Positions 48,398 to 56,636 are shown, counted from the first letter of the stretch. The stretch: 56,636 bases of DNA from RGIG1934 sp045122895 (GCA_045122895.1 JBGVIE010000066.1:1-56636); one strand, 5' to 3'. Made by a program: numbers and translations. The notes: generated by a model from the letters alone, not told the origin.

Positions 48398-49513
48398 ATG
48401 GATGAAAGATTAAAGACATTAGCACACAACCTTGTCAATTATTCAGTAAAGGCGAAGAAGGGTGACAAGGTATATATTCAGCTTACAGGTGCAAGCACAA
48501 AAGAGCTTGGAAGATATCTTATCAAAGAAGTGTACGCTGTGGGAGCGTTGCCATTTTATCATTACAAGGATATGAGCCTTCAGCGTGAGATTATCAAAGA
48601 ATGCAGCGAAGAACAGCTAAAGCTTATGGCAAAGGTCGACTGTCTTGAGATGGAGAATATGGACTGCTATATAGGTATCGGTGGAAGTGACAATATGAAC
48701 GAGCTTGCAGATGTGGACAGTGAAAAACTTGACAAGTATTCCCTTCTTTATTCAAAGCCTGTTCATAGTGATATACGCGTCAACAAGACAAGATGGGTTA
48801 TAGCGGGATATCCAAACAATGCTATGGCACAGTTAATGGGTACCAGCCTTGAGTCCTTTGAAGATTTTTACTTTGAGGTATGTAACCTTAATTATTCCAA
48901 GATGGCTAAGGCGATGGAGCCGCTTGTAGAACTTATGAAGAAAACAGACAAAGTAAGAATCGTGGCAAAGGATACAGATATCTCGTTCTCGATAAAGGGA
49001 ATAGGAGCAATTCCTTGCGCCGGCGAGTATAATATTCCGGACGGTGAGGTGTACTCTGCACCGGTTAAGGATTCTGTAAATGGTGTTATCACATACAACA
49101 CACCAAGTGTGTATCATGGATTTACTTTTGAGAATGTTTCACTTACATTTGAAAATGGCAAAATCGTGAAGGCTACAGCGAACAACACAGAGAAAATCAA
49201 TGAGATTTTTGATACAGATGATGGTGCAAGATATGTCGGTGAGTTCGCTATCGGTGTAAATCCATACGTGACAAAGCCTATGAAGGATATTTTATTTGAC
49301 GAGAAGATTATGGGCTCAATTCATTTTACTCCGGGAAGCTGTTATGAGGATGCACCTAACGGAAATGATTCGGCAGTTCATTGGGATCTGGTTCAGATTC
49401 AGACACCGGAATACGGCGGTGGAGAAATCTACTTCGATGATGTGCTTATAAGAAAAGATGGAAGATTTGTAGTTGACGAACTGTTATGTTTAAATCCTGA
49501 AAATCTTAAGTAA
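48398..49513 (+). CDS. Aminopeptidase of the M29 family
   Basis: A 371-residue metal-dependent aminopeptidase. The M29 pattern is visible: the N-terminal VNYSVKAKKGDKVYIQLTGA, IPCAGEYNIPDGEVYSAPV with an acidic ligand, GEFAIGVNPYVTKPMKDILF, and SIHFTPGSCYED plus SAVHWDLVQIQ, carrying the expected His, Glu and Asp ligands. Cytosolic, removes N-terminal residues of peptides. Length is slightly under the family's usual ~400. It begins 12 bases after the previous gene with AGGAG upstream. Confidence 0.9.
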   Translation: MDERLKTLAHNLVNYSVKAKKGDKVYIQLTGASTKELGRYLIKEVYAVGALPFYHYKDMSLQREIIKECSEEQLKLMAKVDCLEMENMDCYIGIGGSDNMNELADVDSEKLDKYSLLYSKPVHSDIRVNKTRWVIAGYPNNAMAQLMGTSLESFEDFYFEVCNLNYSKMAKAMEPLVELMKKTDKVRIVAKDTDISFSIKGIGAIPCAGEYNIPDGEVYSAPVKDSVNGVITYNTPSVYHGFTFENVSLTFENGKIVKATANNTEKINEIFDTDDGARYVGEFAIGVNPYVTKPMKDILFDEKIMGSIHFTPGSCYEDAPNGNDSAVHWDLVQIQTPEYGGGEIYFDDVLIRKDGRFVVDELLCLNPENLK

Positions 49514-49533
49514 TAGTCAGAAAGGCAATTATA

Positions 49534-51792
49534 GTGAAAAAAAAATTAAAAAAAGTAATGCTCTCGATTGTGTTATTAATACTTCTTATTATACTTGGTG
49601 TTGTGAGTGTATTTGGTTACTATCTGTTTAAATACGAGAAGCAGGCAAAACAGATGGTAGCTGATGGAGGCATTGAAGCATTCAGGTCTGAAGAGACGAG
49701 TATAATATACGACGCAAACGGCAAGGTCATTACGAATCTTAAAGGAAAAAAAACAGCATATTATATGACGCTTGATAATATTCCATATCTTGTAAAGCGT
49801 GCACTTATCACCTCAGAAGACAGGAACTTCTATGAACATTCGGGTATAGATTATAAAGCGATTGCGAGGGCAACTATAGAGCTTGTGAAACACAAAGGAA
49901 AAATTACTCAGGGTGCAAGCACCATTACTCAGCAGCTTGCCAGAAATATTTTTCTAAGTCACGAAGTGTCTTATGAGAGAAAAATAAAAGAAATGCTTAT
50001 AGCAAGAGAGCTTGAAAAGACATATGGCAAGGATAAAATATTGGAATTTTATATAAACGACATCTATTTTGCAAACGGCTTTTATGGAATTCAGGCCGCG
50101 TCAAAAGGATATTTTAGCAAAAGTGTGGAGAAGCTTAGTCTGGCACAGATGGCATTTTTATGTGCGATACCAAACAATCCAAGTCTGTATGACCCATATG
50201 TGAATTTTGATTATGTAGTATCAAGAAAAGACAGGATATTAAAGCAGATGTTTGAGCAGGGCGACATTGAAATGCAACTGTATAGTGAAGCCCTGAATGA
50301 AAAAATAGTCTTAAAGCCGTCAAAGAATACTACTAATAATTACGTTGAGACATATGTAAGACATTCCGCAACACTTGCGCTTATGCAGGAAAACGGATTT
50401 GTATTAAAGAATGATTTCGACACAGAAACAGAGAGGGAAAAGTATTACGAAGAATACTATGATGTGTATGATGAGTGGTCGTCAAAGTTATATACGGGCG
50501 GCTACAGAATATACACATCAATAGATATGGATAAGCAGAAGGAGCTGCAGAGGATAATAGATGAGCAACTGGAACATTATCAGGATAAAACAGAAGATGG
50601 AGTGTATACTTTCCAGGGAGCAGCGACTTGTGTTGATAACAGAACAGGACTGGTGGTGGCTGTTGTTGGAGGACGAAGCAGCAAAGAATCAGGGTACACG
50701 ATAAACAGAGCATATCAGAGCCATAGACAACCGGGAAGCACAATTAAGCCACTTGTAGTATATACACCGATTATGGAGAGAGGATATACACCTGAATCAA
50801 TAGTTGAGGATACACCGATTGAGGAAGGACCGGTTAACTCGCCAAATGTATATGAGGGAAAAATAACACTCAGGTATGCGGTGGAGAAGTCAAAGAATAC
50901 GGTGGCGTGGAGACTTTTTGAGGAGCTGACACCGAAGGTAGGACTTGACTATATTCTTGATATGAACTTCACAAAAATCGTGCAGGAGGACAGAATACCT
51001 GCAGCAGCGATAGGAGGTCTTACATATGGAGTATCAACAGTGGAGATGGCAGCAGCTTACAGTACTCTTAACAACGATGGAAAATTCAGACCTTCCACCT
51101 GTATAAAAAAGATAACAGACGCAGATGGAAATGTGATAATAAAGCGTTCTACAGAAGAAGTGAGAATATACGACAGCAATGCATGCCGAATGATGACAGA
51201 CGTGTTAAAAGGCGTTCTGACAAAAGGAACCGGTAGAAACTATAATATATCGAATGCAATTTGTGCTGCAAAAACAGGAACGACAAACGAGAACAAAGAT
51301 GTGTGGTTTGTGGGCTACAGCAGATATTATACAACGGCTGTATGGTGTGGTTATGATATGCCACAGGAGATAAGTGATGGATACGGAACCACCTGCTCAG
51401 GAAGTATATGGCAGAAATTTATGACATATATTCATGAGGGAAAAGAACAGGTAGATTTCGTTGGATATGGTGATTTGGAGTCTTCTGAAAGTGGTAATGA
51501 TACAACTTTAAATTCCGACACAGATACCAGTGAAACTGAGAGTGAAAGTAGCAGCACCGACAAAAAGCCTGAGAAGACTACAACAGAGAAAGTTACAGGC
51601 GTAGACCTAACAACAGAGTCCGAGTCTGAAACAGAAGAGACAACCATGACACAGGAAGAGACAACAACGATTGAGGAGACAGAAACCCTGGAGAGTGATT
51701 CATCAGAACACGACACAACATCAGGTGAAGTGATAACGGATGGACCTACAGCACCGGGAGGAGCAGAAATATATTCAGAATACTGGAATTAA
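49534..51792 (+). CDS. Class A penicillin-binding protein (PBP1A type)
   Basis: A 752-residue bifunctional peptidoglycan synthase. After a membrane anchor (about 8-29) the glycosyltransferase domain has the catalytic Glu95 in ITSEDRNFYEHSGID and ITQGASTITQQLARN. The transpeptidase has SxxK at Ser402-Lys405 (PGSTIKP), SxN at Ser453-Asn455 (SKN) and KTGT at 580-583. From about residue 645 to the end is a disordered Ser/Thr/Glu-rich tail (SESGNDTTLNSDTDTSETES and more). GTG start at 49534. A GH25 lysozyme gene follows after 14 bases, linking synthesis and cleavage. Confidence 0.95.
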   Translation: MKKKLKKVMLSIVLLILLIILGVVSVFGYYLFKYEKQAKQMVADGGIEAFRSEETSIIYDANGKVITNLKGKKTAYYMTLDNIPYLVKRALITSEDRNFYEHSGIDYKAIARATIELVKHKGKITQGASTITQQLARNIFLSHEVSYERKIKEMLIARELEKTYGKDKILEFYINDIYFANGFYGIQAASKGYFSKSVEKLSLAQMAFLCAIPNNPSLYDPYVNFDYVVSRKDRILKQMFEQGDIEMQLYSEALNEKIVLKPSKNTTNNYVETYVRHSATLALMQENGFVLKNDFDTETEREKYYEEYYDVYDEWSSKLYTGGYRIYTSIDMDKQKELQRIIDEQLEHYQDKTEDGVYTFQGAATCVDNRTGLVVAVVGGRSSKESGYTINRAYQSHRQPGSTIKPLVVYTPIMERGYTPESIVEDTPIEEGPVNSPNVYEGKITLRYAVEKSKNTVAWRLFEELTPKVGLDYILDMNFTKIVQEDRIPAAAIGGLTYGVSTVEMAAAYSTLNNDGKFRPSTCIKKITDADGNVIIKRSTEEVRIYDSNACRMMTDVLKGVLTKGTGRNYNISNAICAAKTGTTNENKDVWFVGYSRYYTTAVWCGYDMPQEISDGYGTTCSGSIWQKFMTYIHEGKEQVDFVGYGDLESSESGNDTTLNSDTDTSETESESSSTDKKPEKTTTEKVTGVDLTTESESETEETTMTQEETTTIEETETLESDSSEHDTTSGEVITDGPTAPGGAEIYSEYWN

Positions 51793-51806
51793 AAGAGGAA
51801 AACAAT

Positions 51807-52829
51807 ATGCAAAAAGGAAAAGTAATATCGATTTTATTGGCACTGTCACTTGTAGTTGCAATGGTATGCAACGTGCTTATGTATATAAGCGTGAAGGATA
51901 TGACAGAAAAAGAAAAGAATGTTGAGGTAATACCGGCAGGGGCAGAGGCTTTGAAGGAGACAAAGGGAGAAGAGACAACTACAAAACCTGAGGATGAAAA
52001 AGTGGTTGATGTGGTGAGTAAGGACACAATCAAAAGTTATTTTGGAGAAAAAGGCGAGGGTGTTCTTAAGATGCTGCGTGACATATATACCGAAGATGTC
52101 GTCTACTACGATGGAAAATACAAATTTGAGCCGATTAATAAAGATTTAGCGCTTAATACTCTTGATCTTAATGGCTTTGAAAAAGACAAATACGGTCACT
52201 ATATCTACAAAGAGAAGGGCAAGAAGGTTGGTCACAAGGGAATTGATGTATCAAAGTATCAGGGGGATATTGACTGGGAGAAAGTCAAAGGCGATGGAAT
52301 TGAATTCGCTATAATAAGAGTAGGATACAGAGGTTATGGATCAGGTCAGCTTGTGATGGACGAAAGTGCCATAGACAATCTTAAAGGAGCGAAGAGAGCC
52401 GGCATTGACATAGGTGTGTATTTCTTTACGCAGGCTATTGATAAGAAAGAGGCCGAGGAGGAAGCAGATTATGTAATAGATATTATTAAAGACTACGATA
52501 TCAAATATCCGATTGTTATTGACACAGAGCCGATAAGTGGAGATGAAGCAAGAAGTGATGCACTCAGCGCAGAAGAGAGAACAGAAGTGGTAGCGGCTTT
52601 TTGCGAAAGGGTAAAAGCAAAAAATTACAAGCCTATGATTTACGCAAACATCAAATGGTTTCTTACAGCACTTGATATGACAAAGCTTGAAGCATATGAC
52701 AAGTGGTTCGCATATTATGATGATGAATTGTACTTTCCGTACAAAATTGCTATGTGGCAGTATTCAGGAACAGGAAAAGTATCCGGCATAAACGGAGATG
52801 TTGATTTGAACGTGTATTTTGGGGAGTAG
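51807..52829 (+). CDS. GH25 lysozyme, membrane-anchored
   Basis: A 340-residue muramidase-type enzyme. A signal anchor (about 5-29) and a charged linker (EETTTKPEDEK, similar in style to the PBP tail) come before a helical part (about 75-140) and the GH25 domain (about 145-340). Catalytic features are GIDVSKYQGDIDWEKV, FAIIRVGYRGYG, YPIVIDTEP and the closing MWQYSGTGKVSGINGDVDLN. It cuts the beta-1,4 bond between MurNAc and GlcNAc. It lies 14 bases after PBP1A and 12 bases before the agrA-like gene, so it may be co-transcribed with both. Confidence 0.92.
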   Translation: MQKGKVISILLALSLVVAMVCNVLMYISVKDMTEKEKNVEVIPAGAEALKETKGEETTTKPEDEKVVDVVSKDTIKSYFGEKGEGVLKMLRDIYTEDVVYYDGKYKFEPINKDLALNTLDLNGFEKDKYGHYIYKEKGKKVGHKGIDVSKYQGDIDWEKVKGDGIEFAIIRVGYRGYGSGQLVMDESAIDNLKGAKRAGIDIGVYFFTQAIDKKEAEEEADYVIDIIKDYDIKYPIVIDTEPISGDEARSDALSAEERTEVVAAFCERVKAKNYKPMIYANIKWFLTALDMTKLEAYDKWFAYYDDELYFPYKIAMWQYSGTGKVSGINGDVDLNVYFGE

Positions 52830-52841
52830 GAAGGAAGAATT

Positions 52842-53567
52842 ATGGAAGTGAACATTGCTATATGTGATGATGACGAAAATTCGCTTGAGTTAATTGAAAA
52901 AGAGATAAAAAATGCAGCGAAGACATTAGAGGAACAACTTAATATTTTCCCTTATACATATGGAAAACAACTATTGGAAATGTTAGAGAAAGAAAATGAC
53001 ATATATGATATTTTGCTGTTAGATATAGATATGCCTGATATTTCAGGATTAGATATAGCAAAGAAACTACGTGATGTGAAATCAAAGACAATACTAATAT
53101 TTATCTCAGCACATGAACATTATGTATTTGAGTCCCTAGAGTATAATCCATTCAGATACATAAGGAAAAGCCGAATACAGGAAGAACTGTTTCGTGGTTT
53201 GAAAGCTGCGTGCTTAAGAATTAAGGAACTGGAAGATAAGTATATTGTTATAAAAAATAATGATTTGATAATAAAAGTAAAACATTCAGATATAATGTAT
53301 TGTGAAATACAATCAAGAAAGCTATGGATATATCTCAGAACAGGTGAGAGCATAACAGTAAGAAAAACTATTAAAGAGCTAATAGAGGAATTAAACAATG
53401 ATGATTTTTTGCAGTTACATAGTGGCTGTATTGTAAATGCAAAGTACATAGATGAATTCGTCAATGGTGAAATTATATTGGACAATGGTAAAAGACTTAT
53501 TGTCAGCAGAACCAGAATAGGAGACATAAAAAGAGGAATAATGAATTACTGGGAGAATAAAATATGA
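52842..53567 (+). CDS. LytTR response regulator, AgrA-like
   Basis: A 241-residue regulator. The receiver domain has acidic residues Asp9-Asp11, the phospho-acceptor Asp61 (LLLDIDMPDISG) and a Lys in FRYIRKS; the LytTR DNA-binding domain (about 135-235) has IMYCEIQSRKLWIYLRTGES and FLQLHSGCIVNAKYI. This AgrA class is activated by a peptide-sensing kinase and induces the agr genes. GGAAGGAAG precedes the ATG. Its stop overlaps the kinase gene by four bases. It is the first gene of the locus; agr in staphylococci ends with agrA. Confidence 0.9.
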   Translation: MEVNIAICDDDENSLELIEKEIKNAAKTLEEQLNIFPYTYGKQLLEMLEKENDIYDILLLDIDMPDISGLDIAKKLRDVKSKTILIFISAHEHYVFESLEYNPFRYIRKSRIQEELFRGLKAACLRIKELEDKYIVIKNNDLIIKVKHSDIMYCEIQSRKLWIYLRTGESITVRKTIKELIEELNNDDFLQLHSGCIVNAKYIDEFVNGEIILDNGKRLIVSRTRIGDIKRGIMNYWENKI

Positions 53568-54859
53568 CACTGTTTTATTGGAGTATTGATTATATTGCAA
53601 GTTTTGTTGAATTTGCAATGTGTGGAATCTTTGGTGGTATTTTCTTATCAAAACATCCCCTTGGGGAAAGAAAATATGATTTATATCTGTGGTCGGGAAT
53701 AGGAGCGTTACTTAATAGTATAGTGAATAGAGCGAATTTGTTTTCGTACATTAGTGTTATAATTGCAGTTACAATATCTATTCTTATACATAAAATTCTA
53801 TATAGTGCAAAAATAGGAATATCATTTTTAATTACAATAGTATATACGTTAATTTTGTCAGGAATTGACTTTATGACTTGCTATCTGGCGATGATTTTGT
53901 TGAAAACCGATGTAAATTATCTATTAAGTATGCAAAGTTTAAAAAGAACACTATGTATATTACTATCAAAATCCTTGTTAGTATTTTTTGTAGTAACTGC
54001 AAGTAAGGTAACAAGGAAAAAATTTGATTTATTAAAAAAATATGTATTTATAATGTGCATATATTCAGTTTTTCTGTTAGTATCTTTGTTTGTGGTTGTA
54101 GAACTGAATATGAATAATAAAAATCAAAAAACAGAAATATTTCTTACAATGTTTTTTGGTGCAGCTATGGCAGCAGAATTGTATATGTTTTATTTTATAA
54201 TCAAAACAGGGGAAAGCTATGAAGAGAGACAGAAAATACAGTTAATTGAGATGAAAAATAATATGTTACAAAAATCACTGGAAGAAACAGAACAGACATT
54301 TACCAAATGGAGACAAAGTGTGCATGATTATAAGAATACAGTAATAGCACTAAGGCAGCTTGCAAATGATGGAGATATGGATAAAATAAGAGAATATCTT
54401 GGCAGTGAGAGCGAGCTTGTTGACAGAAAATTGTTTTATATACGAACGGGAAGTGAAGCGGTAGATACAATTGTAAACATAAAACAAAATTATGCAGAAG
54501 AACGAGGAATTGTCTTTGTGGTAAACGTCAATATTACGGAACAATGTAATATTGGAGAAATAGATATGGTAAATATATTAGGAAATTTAATTGATAACGC
54601 CATAGAAGCGAGCGTAGACGAAAAAGAGCCTTATATAGAACTTACAATCAAACAGGAAAAGAGTTTTATTCTTATTAAGGTGGTAAATAAATATTCAAGA
54701 GAATTTTCAGGGAATATGGAAACAAAAAAGAAGGATAAAATCTTTCATGGAATAGGAATAGGAAGTGTTAATGATATAGTGAAGAAATATGATGGAGATT
54801 TTTCGATTGATAAAATGGGAGATGAAGTAATCGCAAAAATAATAATACCTAATATGTGA
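53564..54859 (+). CDS. GHKL-type sensor histidine kinase, AgrC-like
   Basis: A 431-residue sensor kinase. The first ~215 residues contain six or seven hydrophobic segments, the usual sensor of AgrC. The cytoplasmic part has a dimerisation helix with the phospho-acceptor His254 in WRQSVHDYKNT, followed by the ATP-binding domain (about 325-431) with NILGNLIDNAIEAS and GIGIGSVNDIVKKYDGDFS. It overlaps the regulator by four bases. The cysteine-free AgrD peptide encoded 400 bases downstream is the expected signal. A strong terminator follows. Confidence 0.9.
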   Translation: MTLFYWSIDYIASFVEFAMCGIFGGIFLSKHPLGERKYDLYLWSGIGALLNSIVNRANLFSYISVIIAVTISILIHKILYSAKIGISFLITIVYTLILSGIDFMTCYLAMILLKTDVNYLLSMQSLKRTLCILLSKSLLVFFVVTASKVTRKKFDLLKKYVFIMCIYSVFLLVSLFVVVELNMNNKNQKTEIFLTMFFGAAMAAELYMFYFIIKTGESYEERQKIQLIEMKNNMLQKSLEETEQTFTKWRQSVHDYKNTVIALRQLANDGDMDKIREYLGSESELVDRKLFYIRTGSEAVDTIVNIKQNYAEERGIVFVVNVNITEQCNIGEIDMVNILGNLIDNAIEASVDEKEPYIELTIKQEKSFILIKVVNKYSREFSGNMETKKKDKIFHGIGIGSVNDIVKKYDGDFSIDKMGDEVIAKIIIPNM

Positions 54860-54894
54860 AAATAATGTCGGTTGTTGCCGACATTATTTTTTTT
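54860..54894 (+). terminator. Terminator of the agrA-agrC transcript
   Basis: Stem AATAATGTCGG / CCGACATTATT with a TTGTTG loop, followed by a run of T. Confidence 0.88.
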
Positions 54895-54901
54895 GAAAAA
54901 C

Positions 54902-55043
54902 GTAACTGTTCAGAGCCAACCTCAAAAACTGGCGTTTTTTCGGTGTGGCGTATCCGCCAAATAAACTTTAAAAGAAAAAATTTCATGGATGCAAGCATCC
55001 TTCTCTTTTTTCTTTTAAAGTTTGCTTGGCTCTGAACAGTTAC
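54902..55043. repeat. 142-bp palindromic element between agrC and agrD
   Basis: The 397-bp gap between agrC and agrD holds this repeat. Outer arms GTAACTGTTCAGAGCCAA / TTGGCTCTGAACAGTTAC (54902-54919, 55026-55043) are perfect; inner arms AAACTTTAAAAGAAAAAA / TTTTTTCTTTTAAAGTTT (54963-54980, 55006-55023) are perfect; the centre is GGATGCAAGCATCC. One side has an extra ~40-bp insert. The end motif is found again at 28228 and, with one mismatch, at 30297. MITE-like element is the best guess. Confidence 0.75.
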
Positions 55044-55139
55044 ACAATATTAAAACTATCGATTATGTATAGTCAAGAAGAAAAAATGACAAAATAAACA
55101 CAAAAACATACAAGTTATGCAATATGCCTTTTTTTTTAG

Positions 55140-55162
55140 AGCCAATATGCTATCATATGGCT
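55140..55162. promoter_or_regulatory. Dyad upstream of agrD, possible AgrA site
   Basis: AGCCAATATG-CTAT-CATATGGCT, a dyad with one missing base, lies about 95 bases before agrD. AgrA-type regulators bind near their promoters, so it may be the control site; no clear -35/-10 pair could be placed. Confidence 0.3.
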
Positions 55163-55255
55163 ATGCAGAAAACCGATAATTTCATGAGATTAACTAATGG
55201 TAATTGATGCATATGATGAAATATATTTCAATAAAAAACATAGGAGGAATAGACA

Positions 55256-55372
55256 ATGAATGTAATCGAAAAGATACTCACTGCTGTAGCAACAGTTACA
55301 AGTGAAAGTACATCATGGGTATGGCTTTATGAACCTAAAGTACCAGAAAAACTTCTCAAGAAAAACAAATAG
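55256..55372 (+). CDS. AgrD-like autoinducer precursor peptide
   Basis: A 38-residue peptide with a strong ribosome site (TAGGAGGAAT) and an ATG at 55256. It has the three parts of AgrD: an amphipathic leader (MNVIEKILTAVATVT), a short signal core and an acidic, Pro-containing tail (YEPKVPEKLLKKNK). The tail pattern (…EPKVPEKL) matches the tails in Staphylococcus and Clostridium AgrD. By this alignment the ring would be S20-W-V-W-L24 with cleavage before Tyr25. There is no Cys in the peptide, so a thiolactone cannot form; a serine lactone is predicted, as known from a few other peptides. agrB follows after 10 bases. Confidence 0.85.
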   Translation: MNVIEKILTAVATVTSESTSWVWLYEPKVPEKLLKKNK

Positions 55373-55382
55373 GTGAAAAGGT

Positions 55383-55949
55383 ATGTTTAGATATTTTGCA
55401 AAAAATATTACGAACATATTGATAAAAAACAAAAAACTAAACATAGAAAACAAAGAAATATACGAATATGCTATGGAAGCGATTCTTATGAATAGCATTC
55501 TTTTGATAGTGTTTTTGGGAATTAGTATTATCGGTGAAAAAACAGATTTTTATATGGGATTTCTTTTGTTTTTTGTTCCGATGAGGACTTTTGCAGGTGG
55601 ATACCATGCAAAAAAGAGTGAGACTTGTTTTATATTATCGACTGTATCATATACAGTGGCAATGCATGTGTGTAAATGGTTAGAGAATTCATATAACTAT
55701 GTGATAATTATATGCATATATGTAATAGCAATTCTTTCTTTTTTGCTATGGTCTCCACTAAATAATATCAATCATCCAATGGCAGAATATCAATATAAAA
55801 GAAACAAAAAAATTGTATATTCGCTTGTTATACTATACAGTCTTTGTTTTGTATTGTTTACAGTAGTTAAATGTAGATTGGCAATATGCGAAGTGGTATT
55901 TGTAGCATTAGCAGCGATATTCCTGGTGGCAGGTAGGCTTAGAGGTTGA
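55383..55949 (+). CDS. AgrB-like peptide-processing membrane protease
   Basis: A 188-residue membrane endopeptidase expected to cut and cyclise the AgrD peptide. The catalytic His75 and Cys82 lie in MRTFAGGYHAKKSETCFILS, as in AgrB where these are His77 and Cys84. At least four hydrophobic segments follow the basic N-terminus. Length matches the family. The start is close to the agrD stop (10 bases), with GTGAAAAGGT upstream, so both are likely made from one message. It is the last of the four agr genes. Confidence 0.92.
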   Translation: MFRYFAKNITNILIKNKKLNIENKEIYEYAMEAILMNSILLIVFLGISIIGEKTDFYMGFLLFFVPMRTFAGGYHAKKSETCFILSTVSYTVAMHVCKWLENSYNYVIIICIYVIAILSFLLWSPLNNINHPMAEYQYKRNKKIVYSLVILYSLCFVLFTVVKCRLAICEVVFVALAAIFLVAGRLRG

Positions 55950-56108
55950 TGATGTGAAAATATGGCACAACATTAAATTAATGAGGCTTATATCAAACGA
56001 AGGGAAGTGATAACCCCATTAAAGAGTAGGGGCAGTGAGTTGAAAAACGTAAGCAATATTATAGTGGTGATTGTATAGAAAAGAAAAAATATAAAGGAGA
56101 TGCTTCTT

Positions 56109-56522
56109 ATGAGAAAGAAAATTACAGCATTACTTATGGCAGCAACATTTGCCATAGGTTCAGCAGGCAGTGCACAGGCAACGATTATACACAAGGATGA
56201 ATGGGAAACAATTTATATTCATTCAGGACATGGTAATAACGATGTGTGTACAATAAAAAGAAATCCGGATAAAAAATATAACACAGGATGCACTTACAGT
56301 AACAGCTCTTATGATGCAGTTAGCATTTCGGGATATACATCTTCTGATGGAACAACACTTAAGACAACTATAACAAGCAGTGTGTCTAAGTACAGGAGCC
56401 CGGGAGATTCGCAGGTGGTGACAGCAATTACTGCTAATGCTGATGCAAGGTTTAGCTTAAAGATTACCTGTACAAGTGGTACTGCTGTGAACAGGGGCAG
56501 TATTATCTGGTTTGAGAACTAA
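56109..56522 (+). CDS. Small secreted protein downstream of agrB
   Basis: A 137-residue protein with a classic signal peptide (MRKKITALLMAATFAIGSAG, cleavage likely after SAQA). The mature ~113 residues are Ser/Thr-rich and beta-like, with three cysteines (DVC, NTGC, ITC) and a final WFEN. ATG at 56109 is chosen since AAAGGAG lies nine bases upstream; an ATG at 56100 overlaps that site. I do not recognise it. Its place 160 bases after agrB suggests control by the same system; a peptide toxin, adhesin or signal-linked effector are all possible but unproven. Confidence 0.65.
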   Translation: MRKKITALLMAATFAIGSAGSAQATIIHKDEWETIYIHSGHGNNDVCTIKRNPDKKYNTGCTYSNSSYDAVSISGYTSSDGTTLKTTITSSVSKYRSPGDSQVVTAITANADARFSLKITCTSGTAVNRGSIIWFEN

Positions 56523-56541
56523 AGTTATATAGGTTGCAGCG

Positions 56542-56577
56542 GATGTTCCCCTCCTGTTTTGGGCGGGGGGACATTCT
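56542..56577 (+). terminator. GC-rich hairpin after the secreted protein gene
   Basis: Stem GATGTTCCCCTCC / GGGGGGACATTC with a short loop; the following stretch is only weakly T-rich (tctgttct). Confidence 0.6.
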
Positions 56578-56636
56578 CTGTTCTATATGTTAGTATATGG
56601 CTGTTTATTACGCAGATGCCGCAAAGCAGTTGTCAT

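Noticed and set aside
55953..56009. 18-codon frame after agrB as a second signal peptide
   Set aside because: Reads MKIWHNIKLMRLISNEGK with no leader, ring residue or acidic Pro tail; nothing supports an AgrD role.
1..56636. CRISPR array, prophage, integrase, transposase or rRNA genes
   Set aside because: Looked for regularly spaced direct repeats, phage structural or integrase-like proteins and rRNA sequence; none were seen.

Overview
The window reads as a chromosome segment of an anaerobic, low-GC Firmicute, most likely a Lachnospiraceae-type Clostridia. The evidence is the AT-rich sequence with strong Shine-Dalgarno sites, the yyaF-like order DUF951–rpsF–ssb–rpsR, the gdpP–rplI–dnaB cluster, oxygen-sensitive pyruvate formate-lyase with its activase, an 8-iron ferredoxin, a DUF6472 protein, and a complete F-ATPase whose c subunit carries a sodium-type binding site. 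No rRNA, CRISPR array, integrase or intact insertion sequence was seen.

Layout. 1–2862: end of a CvpA-like gene, tRNA-Cys, DUF951, an amidase, and rpsF-ssb-rpsR. 2869–9742: a 1608-residue secreted Ig-like/FN3 protein, then a broken ECF sigma gene followed by its intact membrane partner. 9815–14349: c-di-AMP phosphodiesterase, L9, replicative helicase, and a MerR-like coiled-coil protein. 14352–17866 (minus strand): pflB, a separate glycyl-radical domain gene, pflA and ferredoxin. 17948–24732: a small membrane protein, a DUF1858 redox protein, mecA (minus), a kinase/CpaE-like/SAF module whose first two genes seem to lack ordinary start codons, and a GH18 protein. 24739–30486: a very AT-rich accessory stretch with PadR, a three-gene ABC transporter, several small exported proteins, a V8-like protease and three palindromic elements. 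30541–41113: CwlD-like amidase, tsaC, a degenerate LMW phosphatase, rpiB, dCMP deaminase and the atp operon. 41171–52829: YwmB-like protein, DUF6472, a ~170-bp near-palindrome, glycogen debranching enzyme, methyltransferase, a large surface protein, M29 aminopeptidase, PBP1A and a GH25 lysozyme. 52842–56577: an agr-type quorum-sensing locus in the order A-C-D-B, with a cysteine-free AgrD peptide, ending with a small secreted protein.

How the parts fit. Housekeeping operons (translation, replication, ATP synthesis, fermentation) form the backbone. Cell-envelope functions recur: four peptidoglycan or glycan hydrolase-type proteins, PBP1A, and large exported proteins. The most interesting items are the two-gene pyruvate formate-lyase, the agr locus with a predicted serine-lactone peptide, the kinase/CpaE-like/SAF module that lacks pilus or secretion genes beside it, the phosphatase-like protein lacking its catalytic cysteine, the sigma factor inactivated by an apparent slippage deletion, and several long palindromic elements that share end motifs.

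All calls come from reading the sequence. No database search or folding program was run.
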